Below the pieces are notes generated by a model. It saw nothing but the letters and a program-made list of their open reading frames with translations. It had not been told where the DNA came from and searched no databases. From CAVPCZ01 sp963779225 (GTDB taxonomy: Bacteria; Bacteroidota; Ignavibacteria; UBA10030; UBA6906): a stretch of DNA of 64,000 nucleotides. Of this stretch, positions 51,469 through 58,811 are shown piece after piece; within the stretch, counting starts at the first letter, position 1; every line of letters begins with the position of its first letter. The stretch covers positions 558,001 through 622,000 of the forward strand of contig CAVZWW010000003.1 of the NCBI GenBank assembly GCA_963779225.1, in the 5' to 3' direction. Made by a program: the position numbers and the translations under genes.

Positions 51469-51497
51469 ATCGTACACAAAACGCGCCAGAAAATCAA
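51469..51497 (-). promoter_or_regulatory. Possible plsC operon promoter
   Basis: On the minus strand TTGATT (51497-51492) and TACGAT (51474-51469), spacer 17. It would give plsC a leader of about 215 bases. It lies only 14 bases from the divergent maeB -35. Confidence 0.35.
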
Positions 51498-51510
51498 GAT
51501 TGGGCGGAAG

Positions 51511-51539
51511 TTGAACCAGTCGTTTGTTTCTCGTATCTT
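51511..51539 (+). promoter_or_regulatory. maeB promoter
   Basis: TTGAAC at 51511-51516 and TATCTT at 51534-51539, spacer 17 (extended TATCTTGC). The maeB start lies about 100 bases further downstream. Confidence 0.5.
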
Positions 51540-51642
51540 GCTTCCATCAACGAAACACCTTCCCGGGTGTGCATCCGACCCTCGAAGACACATACCACAA
51601 CTGCTCCTACCGAATTTCCGAACAATAGAAGGAATTCCCGTC

Positions 51643-53904
51643 ATGGCGATGATCCGTAAACAGGACGCGCTGGACTATCACAGTCTCGGCCGCCGAGGGA
51701 AAATCGAGGTGGTTTCCACGAAGCCGTGTGCAACACAGCGCGATCTCTCGCTCGCATACACTCCCGGTGTTGCAGAACCATGCCGGGAGATCGAAGCTCA
51801 TCCGGAGGATGTCTACAAATATACCGCAAAGGGGAACCTGGTTGCGGTTATCAGCAACGGCACGGCGGTGCTGGGGCTGGGCGATATCGGCCCCATGGCC
51901 GGCAAACCCGTCATGGAGGGGAAGGGGATTCTCTTCAAGCGCTTTGCGGACATCGACGTGTTTGACATCGAACTCGACACACATGATCCGGATGAAATCA
52001 TCAAAATCGTCAAGGCCCTCGAACCCACGTTCGGGGGGATCAATCTGGAAGATATCAAAGCCCCGGAGTGTTTCTACATCGAAGAGTCCCTCAAGAAGAT
52101 GATGAACATTCCCGTGTTTCATGATGACCAGCACGGCACGGCCATCATCTCGGGCGCGGGCCTGATCAACGCTCTGGAAATTATCGGCAAGAAGATCGAT
52201 GAGGTGAAGGTGGTATTCAGCGGTGCCGGCGCAGCAGGCATCGCCTGTGCGAAGTTCTACCTGACCCTTGGCGTGAAAAAGGAAAATCTCGTTCTCTGCG
52301 ATACCAAAGGGGTGGTCTACACGGGCCGCAAAGAAGGGATGAACCCGTACAAGGAGTTCTTCGCCATTGATACACCCGCCCGGACTCTCGCCGACGTGAT
52401 GAAAGGTGCTGATGTGTTTGCCGGGGTGTCCATCAAGGGCGTGGTGACGAAAGACATGGTGAGGTCCATGGCCCGTGACCCGATTATCTTTGCGATGGCC
52501 AATCCGGATCCCGAGATCTCGCCCGAAGATGCGCTGGATGTACGCAAAGACGTTGTGATGGCCACCGGCCGTTCCGACTATCCCAACCAGGTCAACAACG
52601 TGCTCGGTTTCCCGTTCATCTTCCGCGGGGCACTTGATGTGATGGCGTCGGCGATCAACGACGAAATGAAGATGGCCGCCGCCCAGGCGCTAGCCATGCT
52701 GGCGAAGGAAGATGTGCCGGATTCCGTTATCAAGGCCTACGGCGGCGAGAAATTCAAGTTCGGACGCAACTATATCATTCCGAAACCACTCGATCCCCGC
52801 GTGCTGCTCTGGGAAGCTCCGGCTGTGGCGAAAGCCGCCATGGAAACCGGTGTGGCCCGGCAGCCCATTGCCGACCTCGATGCCTACCGCGATGCACTCG
52901 AGAGCAGGTTCGGCCGTTCGAAAGAAATCATGCGGGTGTTCATTCACAAAGCACGGCGGTCTCCCAAGCGGATCGTGTTTCCCGAAGGTGCTGAAGACAA
53001 GATCCTCAGGGCAAGCCAGATAGTCCTGGACGAGGAGATTGCCACGCCGATTCTCCTGGGCAATGATCAGGTGATCAGGGAGAAGATCAAGATGCTGGAT
53101 CTGGATCTGCAAGGAGTGGAAATCGTTGATCCATCCACCTCGCCCAGGCTGGATGAGTACGCAACGAAATTCTACGATATGCGCAAGCGGAAAGGTGTCA
53201 GCCGGACTGATGCACGCAGTCTCATGCAGCGCCGGCCGATCGACTTCGGCATGATGATGGTGGATAGTGGCGATGCGGACGGCCTGGTGGCCGGCCTCAC
53301 AGAATCCTATCCGGAAACCATCCGCCCCGCGCTCCAGATCATCAAGGCGAGTCCCGGGAGTTCCACCATAGCCGGGCTGTACATGCTTATTTTCAAGAAT
53401 GATGTCCGTTTCATCGCAGACGCGACGGTGAATTTCGATCCCACTGCGGAGCAGCTCGCGGATATCGCCATCCTGGCTGCGGAAAAGGTGAAGGGGTTTG
53501 ACGTTGAGCCGCGGATAGCCATGCTCTCGTTCAGCAACTTCGGCAGCACCGCGCATCCCTCCGCGCTGAAAATGGCGCGTGCCACGGAATTGATCAAGCA
53601 GCGGATGCCGGACCTTATGGTGGATGGCGAGATGATGGCGGACACCGCCGTGTCGCCGGATATCATCGAAGCGCTCTTTCCGTTCAGTTCACTGAAAGGT
53701 GGAGCAAATGTGTTGATCTGCCCGAACCTGGAGTCGGCGAACATTGCTTACAAACTCCTGGCCAAGCTGGGCGGAGCGGAGCAGGTCGGACCCATCCTGC
53801 TCGGCATTCGAAAGCCGGTGTATCTGTTGATTCCGGGGAACGAAGTGGCGGATATTGTCAACGTGACCGCCATGGCCGTGCGGGATGCGCAGGAACAAAA
53901 GTAA
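51643..53904 (+). CDS. maeB: NADP-dependent malic enzyme with PTA-like C-terminal domain
   Basis: 753 residues from ATG 51643. The first about 420 residues are malic enzyme: SLAYTPGVAEPCREI, NGTAVLGLGDIGPMAGKPVMEGK, FHDDQHGTAIISGAGL and the Rossmann VVFSGAGAAGIACAKFYL. It decarboxylates malate to pyruvate with NAD(P). Residues about 430-753 resemble phosphotransacetylase (KRIVFPEGAEDKILRASQI, DPTAEQLADIAILAAEK). In this domain the aspartate of FPDL in real Pta is replaced by asparagine (CPNLESANIAYK, about residue 695), and the domain is regulatory in known MaeB, sensing acetyl-CoA. Monocistronic, with its own promoter and a strong terminator. Confidence 0.95.
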   Translation: MAMIRKQDALDYHSLGRRGKIEVVSTKPCATQRDLSLAYTPGVAEPCREIEAHPEDVYKYTAKGNLVAVISNGTAVLGLGDIGPMAGKPVMEGKGILFKRFADIDVFDIELDTHDPDEIIKIVKALEPTFGGINLEDIKAPECFYIEESLKKMMNIPVFHDDQHGTAIISGAGLINALEIIGKKIDEVKVVFSGAGAAGIACAKFYLTLGVKKENLVLCDTKGVVYTGRKEGMNPYKEFFAIDTPARTLADVMKGADVFAGVSIKGVVTKDMVRSMARDPIIFAMANPDPEISPEDALDVRKDVVMATGRSDYPNQVNNVLGFPFIFRGALDVMASAINDEMKMAAAQALAMLAKEDVPDSVIKAYGGEKFKFGRNYIIPKPLDPRVLLWEAPAVAKAAMETGVARQPIADLDAYRDALESRFGRSKEIMRVFIHKARRSPKRIVFPEGAEDKILRASQIVLDEEIATPILLGNDQVIREKIKMLDLDLQGVEIVDPSTSPRLDEYATKFYDMRKRKGVSRTDARSLMQRRPIDFGMMMVDSGDADGLVAGLTESYPETIRPALQIIKASPGSSTIAGLYMLIFKNDVRFIADATVNFDPTAEQLADIAILAAEKVKGFDVEPRIAMLSFSNFGSTAHPSALKMARATELIKQRMPDLMVDGEMMADTAVSPDIIEALFPFSSLKGGANVLICPNLESANIAYKLLAKLGGAEQVGPILLGIRKPVYLLIPGNEVADIVNVTAMAVRDAQEQK

Positions 53905-53942
53905 CGTCCGGATCATGGGGGGGCAGGGCTGATAATGCGGAG

Positions 53943-53974
53943 ATGTGGAGACGCTGCATGCGGCGTCTCCACAT
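53943..53974. terminator. Strong hairpin after maeB
   Basis: ATGTGGAGACGC (53943-53954) and GCGTCTCCACAT (53963-53974) are a perfect 12-bp stem with an 8-base loop, 39 bases after the maeB stop and 70 bases before the end of the convergent esterase gene. It is a likely bidirectional terminator although a T-run is lacking. Confidence 0.65.
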
Positions 53975-54043
53975 GCTCTTCTCCGGTGCAGAAGTCGTTC
54001 TCTGCGGTGATTCGTCAATCGTGAGGGTTTTCGACCGCGCTTC

Positions 54044-54703
54044 TTACCCCTGTTCATCGATCAGGCGCGTCATCCACGCTGCCGTTTCCGCCACTCCGCT
54101 GTCCGACAATTGATGTCCCACCGGATACTCACGGTATTCCACCCGTGCGGTTGATTTCTCGAAAAGCGCCCGCGCACGCCGCGCAAACCCGACCGGGATC
54201 ACGGGATCCATTGTCCCGTGGGTAATAAAGAACGCCACGTTCTGGAGTTCGCCCCACCGGAACACCAGGTGTGTTTCTTCGGGAATGTAGCCGCTGTTTG
54301 CCGAGACGCCCCGCACTAGCTCCGGTGATGTCAGCGCCATGGCGAACGACATCACACATCCCATGCTGAACCCGAGCAGAAACACCTTTGATGGATCCAC
54401 CGGGTAGGAACTCCGCACATCGGTGATGAAGCGGTGCAACCTGTCGCAGCTCGTCCGGAACATCTCCGGCTCGGGGGTCCCAATACTGCCGACATCATAC
54501 CAGGTGTATCCGCCATAGGCATAATCGAAAGGCGCGCGTGCGCTGATGATCAGGAGGCGTTCATCCAGCGCCTGCGAAAGTCCCACCAGATCTTCCTCGT
54601 CCGCACCGCGACCGTGCAGGAGAATGAGAGTCGGAAACACCTGCGCGCTGCGATCTTCAGGCGGAAGAACACGGTGGACCAGGGTTGAAGAGATGGTTTT
54701 CAT
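54044..54703 (-). CDS. Alpha/beta-hydrolase (phospholipase/carboxylesterase family)
   Basis: 219 residues from ATG 54703, which overlaps the upstream stop by 4 bases. The fold begins FPTLILLHGRGADEEDLVGL, has the nucleophile in GFSMGCVMSF (Ser about 117), the acid in HGTMDPVIP and the histidine in PVGHQL. It is of the YpfH/EstB esterase type and probably cleaves carboxyl esters or lysophospholipids. Natural substrate unknown. Confidence 0.87.
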   Translation of the reverse strand: MKTISSTLVHRVLPPEDRSAQVFPTLILLHGRGADEEDLVGLSQALDERLLIISARAPFDYAYGGYTWYDVGSIGTPEPEMFRTSCDRLHRFITDVRSSYPVDPSKVFLLGFSMGCVMSFAMALTSPELVRGVSANSGYIPEETHLVFRWGELQNVAFFITHGTMDPVIPVGFARRARALFEKSTARVEYREYPVGHQLSDSGVAETAAWMTRLIDEQG

Positions 54704-56742
54704 CGCAGGTACGTCCTCAGCCACTCAAACACCGTCGCATGCCAGAGTTCACTGTGTGCGGGTTTGAGCACCCAGTGGTTTTCATCGGGAAAGAACAGGA
54801 ATTGTGACGGCACTCCCTGGCGCTGGAGGACCGTGAACAGCTGCATCGCCTCCGTGTACGGGATCCTGTAGTCCAGGCCGCCATGAATGACCAGCGTGGG
54901 TGTGCGGAAGTTCTTGGCATAGACATGGGGGGAAAACTTGCGGTACTCTTCCGGTTTGTCCCACGGCGTCCCTCCGTGTTCCCACTCATCAAACCAGACT
55001 TCGTCCGTTGAACCGTACATGCTCTCAAAATTGTAGACCCCGTCATGAGAGACGAGCGCCTGAAAACGGTTGCCGGCATGACCGAGAATCCAGTTGATCA
55101 TGTAGCCTCCGAAGGACGCCCCGGCCGCCGCGGTCCGTTGCGGGTCAACAAAGGGGAGTGCCTGGGCATAGTCCACCGCCTTCATAAGATCGACAAACAC
55201 TTTCCCTCCCCAGTCGCCGCTGATTTCATTTGTGAACTTCTGTCCGAATCCCGTACTTCCGCGCGGATTGGGAGCGATCACCACGTATCCCTGTGCCGCC
55301 CAGAGGGGAGGATTCCACCGGTACGACCATCCGTCTGACCAGGCGCCCTGTGGACCCCCGTGCACCATAAGGACGAGCGGGTACTTCTTTCCCGATGTCA
55401 TCACAGGCGGCCGGTACAGCCATGCCTGCACTTTTGTGCCGCCCGCGCCCTCATACCAGATGCTTTCCGGCTCCGGGATCTGCAATTCGGAGAACACTTC
55501 ATCATTGAGACGGGTCACCGGCGAAAGGCCGGAACCGTCCGTCGCGGCGCGGTAGATCTCTGCCGGCCGCACCGCGGAAGCCCTGGTAAAGACAAGAGAC
55601 AAACCGTCAGGCGAGAGACGGAGGTCATGGTTGGTGCGGTCGTTTATGATCTTCTTCACATCGTCTCCCGCGAGGGAAACGGAAAAGATGGGGGTGCTGG
55701 CCCCTTCCTCGGCTTCAAAATAGAGGCGCTCGCTGTCAGGGGACCAGACCGGCGAACCTGCGGATGCGTCAAACGAAGTGGTGAGACTCCGCGTTGCTCC
55801 GGTGGAACGGTTGATAACCATCAACTGCCAGCGGTCGGCTTCATAGCCCGGGCGCAGCTGTGCGCGGTAGACGATCCATTTGCCGTCGGGAGAATACCGG
55901 GGGGTCCCGTCGGCGGCCGGATTGGTGGTCAGCTGCTTCGGCGTCCCACCGGCCACCGGAATGGTATAGATGTCGTGGTTTGTGCTCCAGGCTTCTTCGT
56001 GGATCGGTACGGGTGTGGCGGTATAGGCGATCTCCGTCCCGTCGGACGAAAAGGCATAGTCCGTCCCTCCGGAGAAGGTGCTTGATGTCGGCACGGCGTC
56101 GCGGTCGCCCGGGGTCAGGTCACGTGGTTCCCCCCCGTCGACAGCCTGGACAAAGATATGCTGCCGTTTGCCCTGTACATAGTGATCCCAGTGGCGGTAG
56201 AGGAGACGAGTAAAGATTTGTGCTTTGAGCTTGCCATCCGAAAGCTCTTTCAGCCGCTTTGCGTTGTGTGCGTCGCTCTCCGGAAAAGGTTCCGCGGAAA
56301 ACTCGGGGAACACTTCCGAAACAAACGCGAGCTGTTTGCCGTCCGGTGACCAGACCGCCTGAGACGCGCCGGTAGAGAGTGTGGTGAACTGCCGCGGCTC
56401 GCCGCCGCTGGTGCTGAGAAGCCAGATCTGGTTTTCGCCGGACCGTGTGGATTCAAAGGCGATCCACCTGCCGTCCGGCGACCAGACCGGATTCCGGTCG
56501 GCGGCGGAGTGTGTGGTCAACTGCCGGATGGATTTCCCATCGACGGTGGAAAGCCAGAGATCGGTGGCGGATGTGTTGCCGGCAAGATCCGGCGTGGTAA
56601 CGGCAAATACCACCCTGCGCCCGTCCGGCGAGAGAGCGGGGGAAGCGATACGCTTCATCCGGAAGAAATCTCCGATCTGGACCGGCCGCGTTGTCTGTGC
56701 GTGAAGTGTGCAGGTGACCAGAAGAACCGGCAGCAATTTCAT
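54700..56742 (-). CDS. Exported S9-family prolyl oligopeptidase/acyl-peptidase
   Basis: 680 residues from ATG 56742, with GGAG/GAG before it; a frame starting at 56778 lies in dcd. A signal peptide (KLLPVLLVTCTLHA) precedes a beta-propeller of WD40-like TolB repeats (SPDGRRVVFAVTTPDL, WSPDGRWIAFESTRSGE...). The C-terminal hydrolase domain has the nucleophile in GASFGGYMINWIL, the aspartate in HGGLDYRIPYTEAM and the histidine in PDENHWVL. It would trim peptides in the periplasm. Overlaps dcd and the esterase by 4 bases each. Confidence 0.92.
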   Translation of the reverse strand: MKLLPVLLVTCTLHAQTTRPVQIGDFFRMKRIASPALSPDGRRVVFAVTTPDLAGNTSATDLWLSTVDGKSIRQLTTHSAADRNPVWSPDGRWIAFESTRSGENQIWLLSTSGGEPRQFTTLSTGASQAVWSPDGKQLAFVSEVFPEFSAEPFPESDAHNAKRLKELSDGKLKAQIFTRLLYRHWDHYVQGKRQHIFVQAVDGGEPRDLTPGDRDAVPTSSTFSGGTDYAFSSDGTEIAYTATPVPIHEEAWSTNHDIYTIPVAGGTPKQLTTNPAADGTPRYSPDGKWIVYRAQLRPGYEADRWQLMVINRSTGATRSLTTSFDASAGSPVWSPDSERLYFEAEEGASTPIFSVSLAGDDVKKIINDRTNHDLRLSPDGLSLVFTRASAVRPAEIYRAATDGSGLSPVTRLNDEVFSELQIPEPESIWYEGAGGTKVQAWLYRPPVMTSGKKYPLVLMVHGGPQGAWSDGWSYRWNPPLWAAQGYVVIAPNPRGSTGFGQKFTNEISGDWGGKVFVDLMKAVDYAQALPFVDPQRTAAAGASFGGYMINWILGHAGNRFQALVSHDGVYNFESMYGSTDEVWFDEWEHGGTPWDKPEEYRKFSPHVYAKNFRTPTLVIHGGLDYRIPYTEAMQLFTVLQRQGVPSQFLFFPDENHWVLKPAHSELWHATVFEWLRTYLR

Positions 56743-57296
56743 ACTCCACTCCCGTCTTTTGAAAGAAAGTTCTTCCACATCATGGATTCCACAGGATGAT
56801 CCGTCCGGGTGGTATACTTTGCGGACCGTTTCTGTCCATAGGGTGTGCTGATCTCTCCCGACATCTCAAAGTAGATCAGCTGGCCGATCGGCATGCCGGG
56901 ATAGACGCGGACGGGCTGTTTGACGGAGATCTCGAGCGTCCACGTATTGCAGAATCCGACATCCCCTTTCCCTGCGGTCGCGTGGATATCGATCCCCAGT
57001 CTGCCGATGCTGCTCTTGCCTTCGAGGAAAGGGACATGGCGATGGGTTTCCGTATACTCCTCGGTGACTCCGAGATAGAAGCGGTGGGGGAGGAGAATCA
57101 GGCCGTCGGGGGGGATCTCGAAATGGTCCACCTTATTATGCTCGCGCGCATCCAGGATATCGTCACAGTAGACTGCAAGATACCGTCCCAGGTGGACATC
57201 GTAGGAGTTGGAGCCCAGGGATCCCCGGTCGAAGGGGGAGATGACAATGGTTCCCTTTTCCATTTCTTCCAGGATACGGGTGTCGGTAAGAATCAT
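56739..57296 (-). CDS. dcd: dCTP deaminase
   Basis: 185 residues. It deaminates dCTP to dUTP in thymidylate supply. Seen: PFDRGSLGSNSYDVHLG, EGKSSIGRLGIDIHATAG, GFCNTWTLEISVK (which holds the catalytic glutamate), and the C-terminal YTTRTDHPVESMM tail. The tail lacks the DUT-type extension, so it looks monofunctional. It overlaps the peptidase start by 4 bases. Confidence 0.95.
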   Translation of the reverse strand: MILTDTRILEEMEKGTIVISPFDRGSLGSNSYDVHLGRYLAVYCDDILDAREHNKVDHFEIPPDGLILLPHRFYLGVTEEYTETHRHVPFLEGKSSIGRLGIDIHATAGKGDVGFCNTWTLEISVKQPVRVYPGMPIGQLIYFEMSGEISTPYGQKRSAKYTTRTDHPVESMMWKNFLSKDGSGV

Positions 57297-57386
57297 AGTC
57301 AGAAGGGGTCTTGTGGATTGAACAAACCGGTAGTATGAAAGGACGGCAATTGTACGGGAAAAGTAAAGGCGGAAAAAGACAGGAGA

Positions 57387-58811
57387 TCACACGGTGTGCA
57401 TGCTCCGGGCGGTTGCCCCGATTCGCTCCCATGCGGCATCCACATGGCGTTGCTGTACGGTGGTCTGACCGATGACCAGGCGGAGTGCAAAGCGGCCGCC
57501 CAGTCTGGTGTGCGAGAGATACAATTTTCCGCTCTTGTTGAGAGACTCCAGTAGCTGCGCGTTGAGCGCGTCAAGGTGTGCAGGATCGGTAATGTGCGGT
57601 GGATGGTATCGAAAGCAGACAAGGTTCAACGGTGCGGGGGCAAGGAGTTCGAAGTCTGGAGAGGCCTGAATGGCGGTGACGAGGTGCCGGGCCATCGTGA
57701 TATGGGCGCGGATGGTTTCCTGCAGTCCGCGGATGCCGTATGAACGGATCACAAACCACAGTTTCAGGGCGCGGAACCGCCGGCCGAGCTGGATTCCCCA
57801 GTCGCGGTAGTTGTGTACCTGTTCGCGTTCGCCGGTCTTCAGGTACTCCGGCAGGATTTCAAACGTGCGCACAAGTGCTTCTTCGTCGCGCACGAAATAT
57901 GCCGAGCAATCGAAATTCGTGAACAGCCACTTGTGGGGGTTAAACACAAACGAATCGGCCAGCTCGATGCCGTCGATCATCCAGCGGTATTCGGGCAGGA
58001 CCAGCGCGGAACCCGCGTACGCGGCGTCGACATGCAGCCAGACGTTGAACTTCCGGGAGATGACACCGATCTGGCGCAGGGGGTCGATGGCGGTGGACCC
58101 GGTTGTTCCGATTGCCGCCACTACACAGAGCGGAGTATATCCGCGCCGGCTGTCGAGTCGCATTGCCTCTTCCAGCAGGTCAGGCCTGAGGGCGTATGTC
58201 TGATCCACCGGTATCTTGCGAAGGAATTCCCTGCCGATACCCGCTATCTTTACAGCCTTTTCAATGGAAGAGTGTGTCTCGGTGGAGCAGTAGACCGTGA
58301 ACCGGACGTCGGGTGTATAGCCGCGTTGATTGATCAGATACTTGGTACGGTGTTCGCGGGCGGTAAGAATCGCGCAGAGTGTTGCGGTGGAGGCGGTATC
58401 CTGCAACACGCCGGAGAAGGCATCCGGCAGGCCCAGCATGGCACGCAGCCATGTCATCATCCGTTCTTCAAGCTCTGTTGCCGCCGGCGACGTCACCCAG
58501 CTCATGCATTGTGCGCCGAGTGTCGCCGTGAGCATCTCTGCGAGAACAGAGGGTGGACTGGCGTTTGCCGGAAAGTAGGCGAAAAACGAAGGATGCTGCC
58601 AGTGTGTCATCCCCGGGAGGATGATACTGCGAAAGTCGTCGAGCAGTGTATCGAACGGTTCTCCCTCCTCCGGGGGGAGCGGGGGGATCCGGTTGAAGAT
58701 TGTCCGGGGCATGACGTCGGATTTGACCGGGTAGACTTCAACCTGTTCAAGGTAGTCGGCCATCCAGTCCACGAGCTCGTGCGCCCGTATTCTGAACTCC
58801 GTATTGTTCAT
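57387..58811 (-). CDS. PLP-dependent aromatic-L-amino-acid-type decarboxylase
   Basis: 474 residues, group II decarboxylase family. Motifs: PSFFAYFPANASPPSVLAEM, a PLP-pocket histidine in YCSTETHSSIEKA, VDAAYAGSALVLPEYR, and the Schiff-base lysine in FNPHKWLFTNFDCSA. By family it decarboxylates an aromatic amino acid or glutamate-like substrate. Substrate uncertain. It overlaps the Lon-like gene upstream by 4 bases, an odd link between metabolism and proteolysis. Confidence 0.9.
   Translation of the reverse strand: MNNTEFRIRAHELVDWMADYLEQVEVYPVKSDVMPRTIFNRIPPLPPEEGEPFDTLLDDFRSIILPGMTHWQHPSFFAYFPANASPPSVLAEMLTATLGAQCMSWVTSPAATELEERMMTWLRAMLGLPDAFSGVLQDTASTATLCAILTAREHRTKYLINQRGYTPDVRFTVYCSTETHSSIEKAVKIAGIGREFLRKIPVDQTYALRPDLLEEAMRLDSRRGYTPLCVVAAIGTTGSTAIDPLRQIGVISRKFNVWLHVDAAYAGSALVLPEYRWMIDGIELADSFVFNPHKWLFTNFDCSAYFVRDEEALVRTFEILPEYLKTGEREQVHNYRDWGIQLGRRFRALKLWFVIRSYGIRGLQETIRAHITMARHLVTAIQASPDFELLAPAPLNLVCFRYHPPHITDPAHLDALNAQLLESLNKSGKLYLSHTRLGGRFALRLVIGQTTVQQRHVDAAWERIGATARSMHTV

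Larger units (their letters stand above)
51249..51642. other. 394-base divergent region between plsC and maeB
   Basis: The stretch has no reading frame of recognisable family on either strand. Its right part holds the maeB promoter and its centre a possible plsC promoter facing left; the left part (51249-51460) is GC-rich leader sequence with nothing identified. An in-frame extension of maeB through it is open by chance and is rejected. Confidence 0.5.

Noticed and set aside
51196..51642. In-frame N-terminal extension of malic enzyme by 149 codons
   Set aside because: It would include the promoter region; family homology begins at the ATG at 51643.
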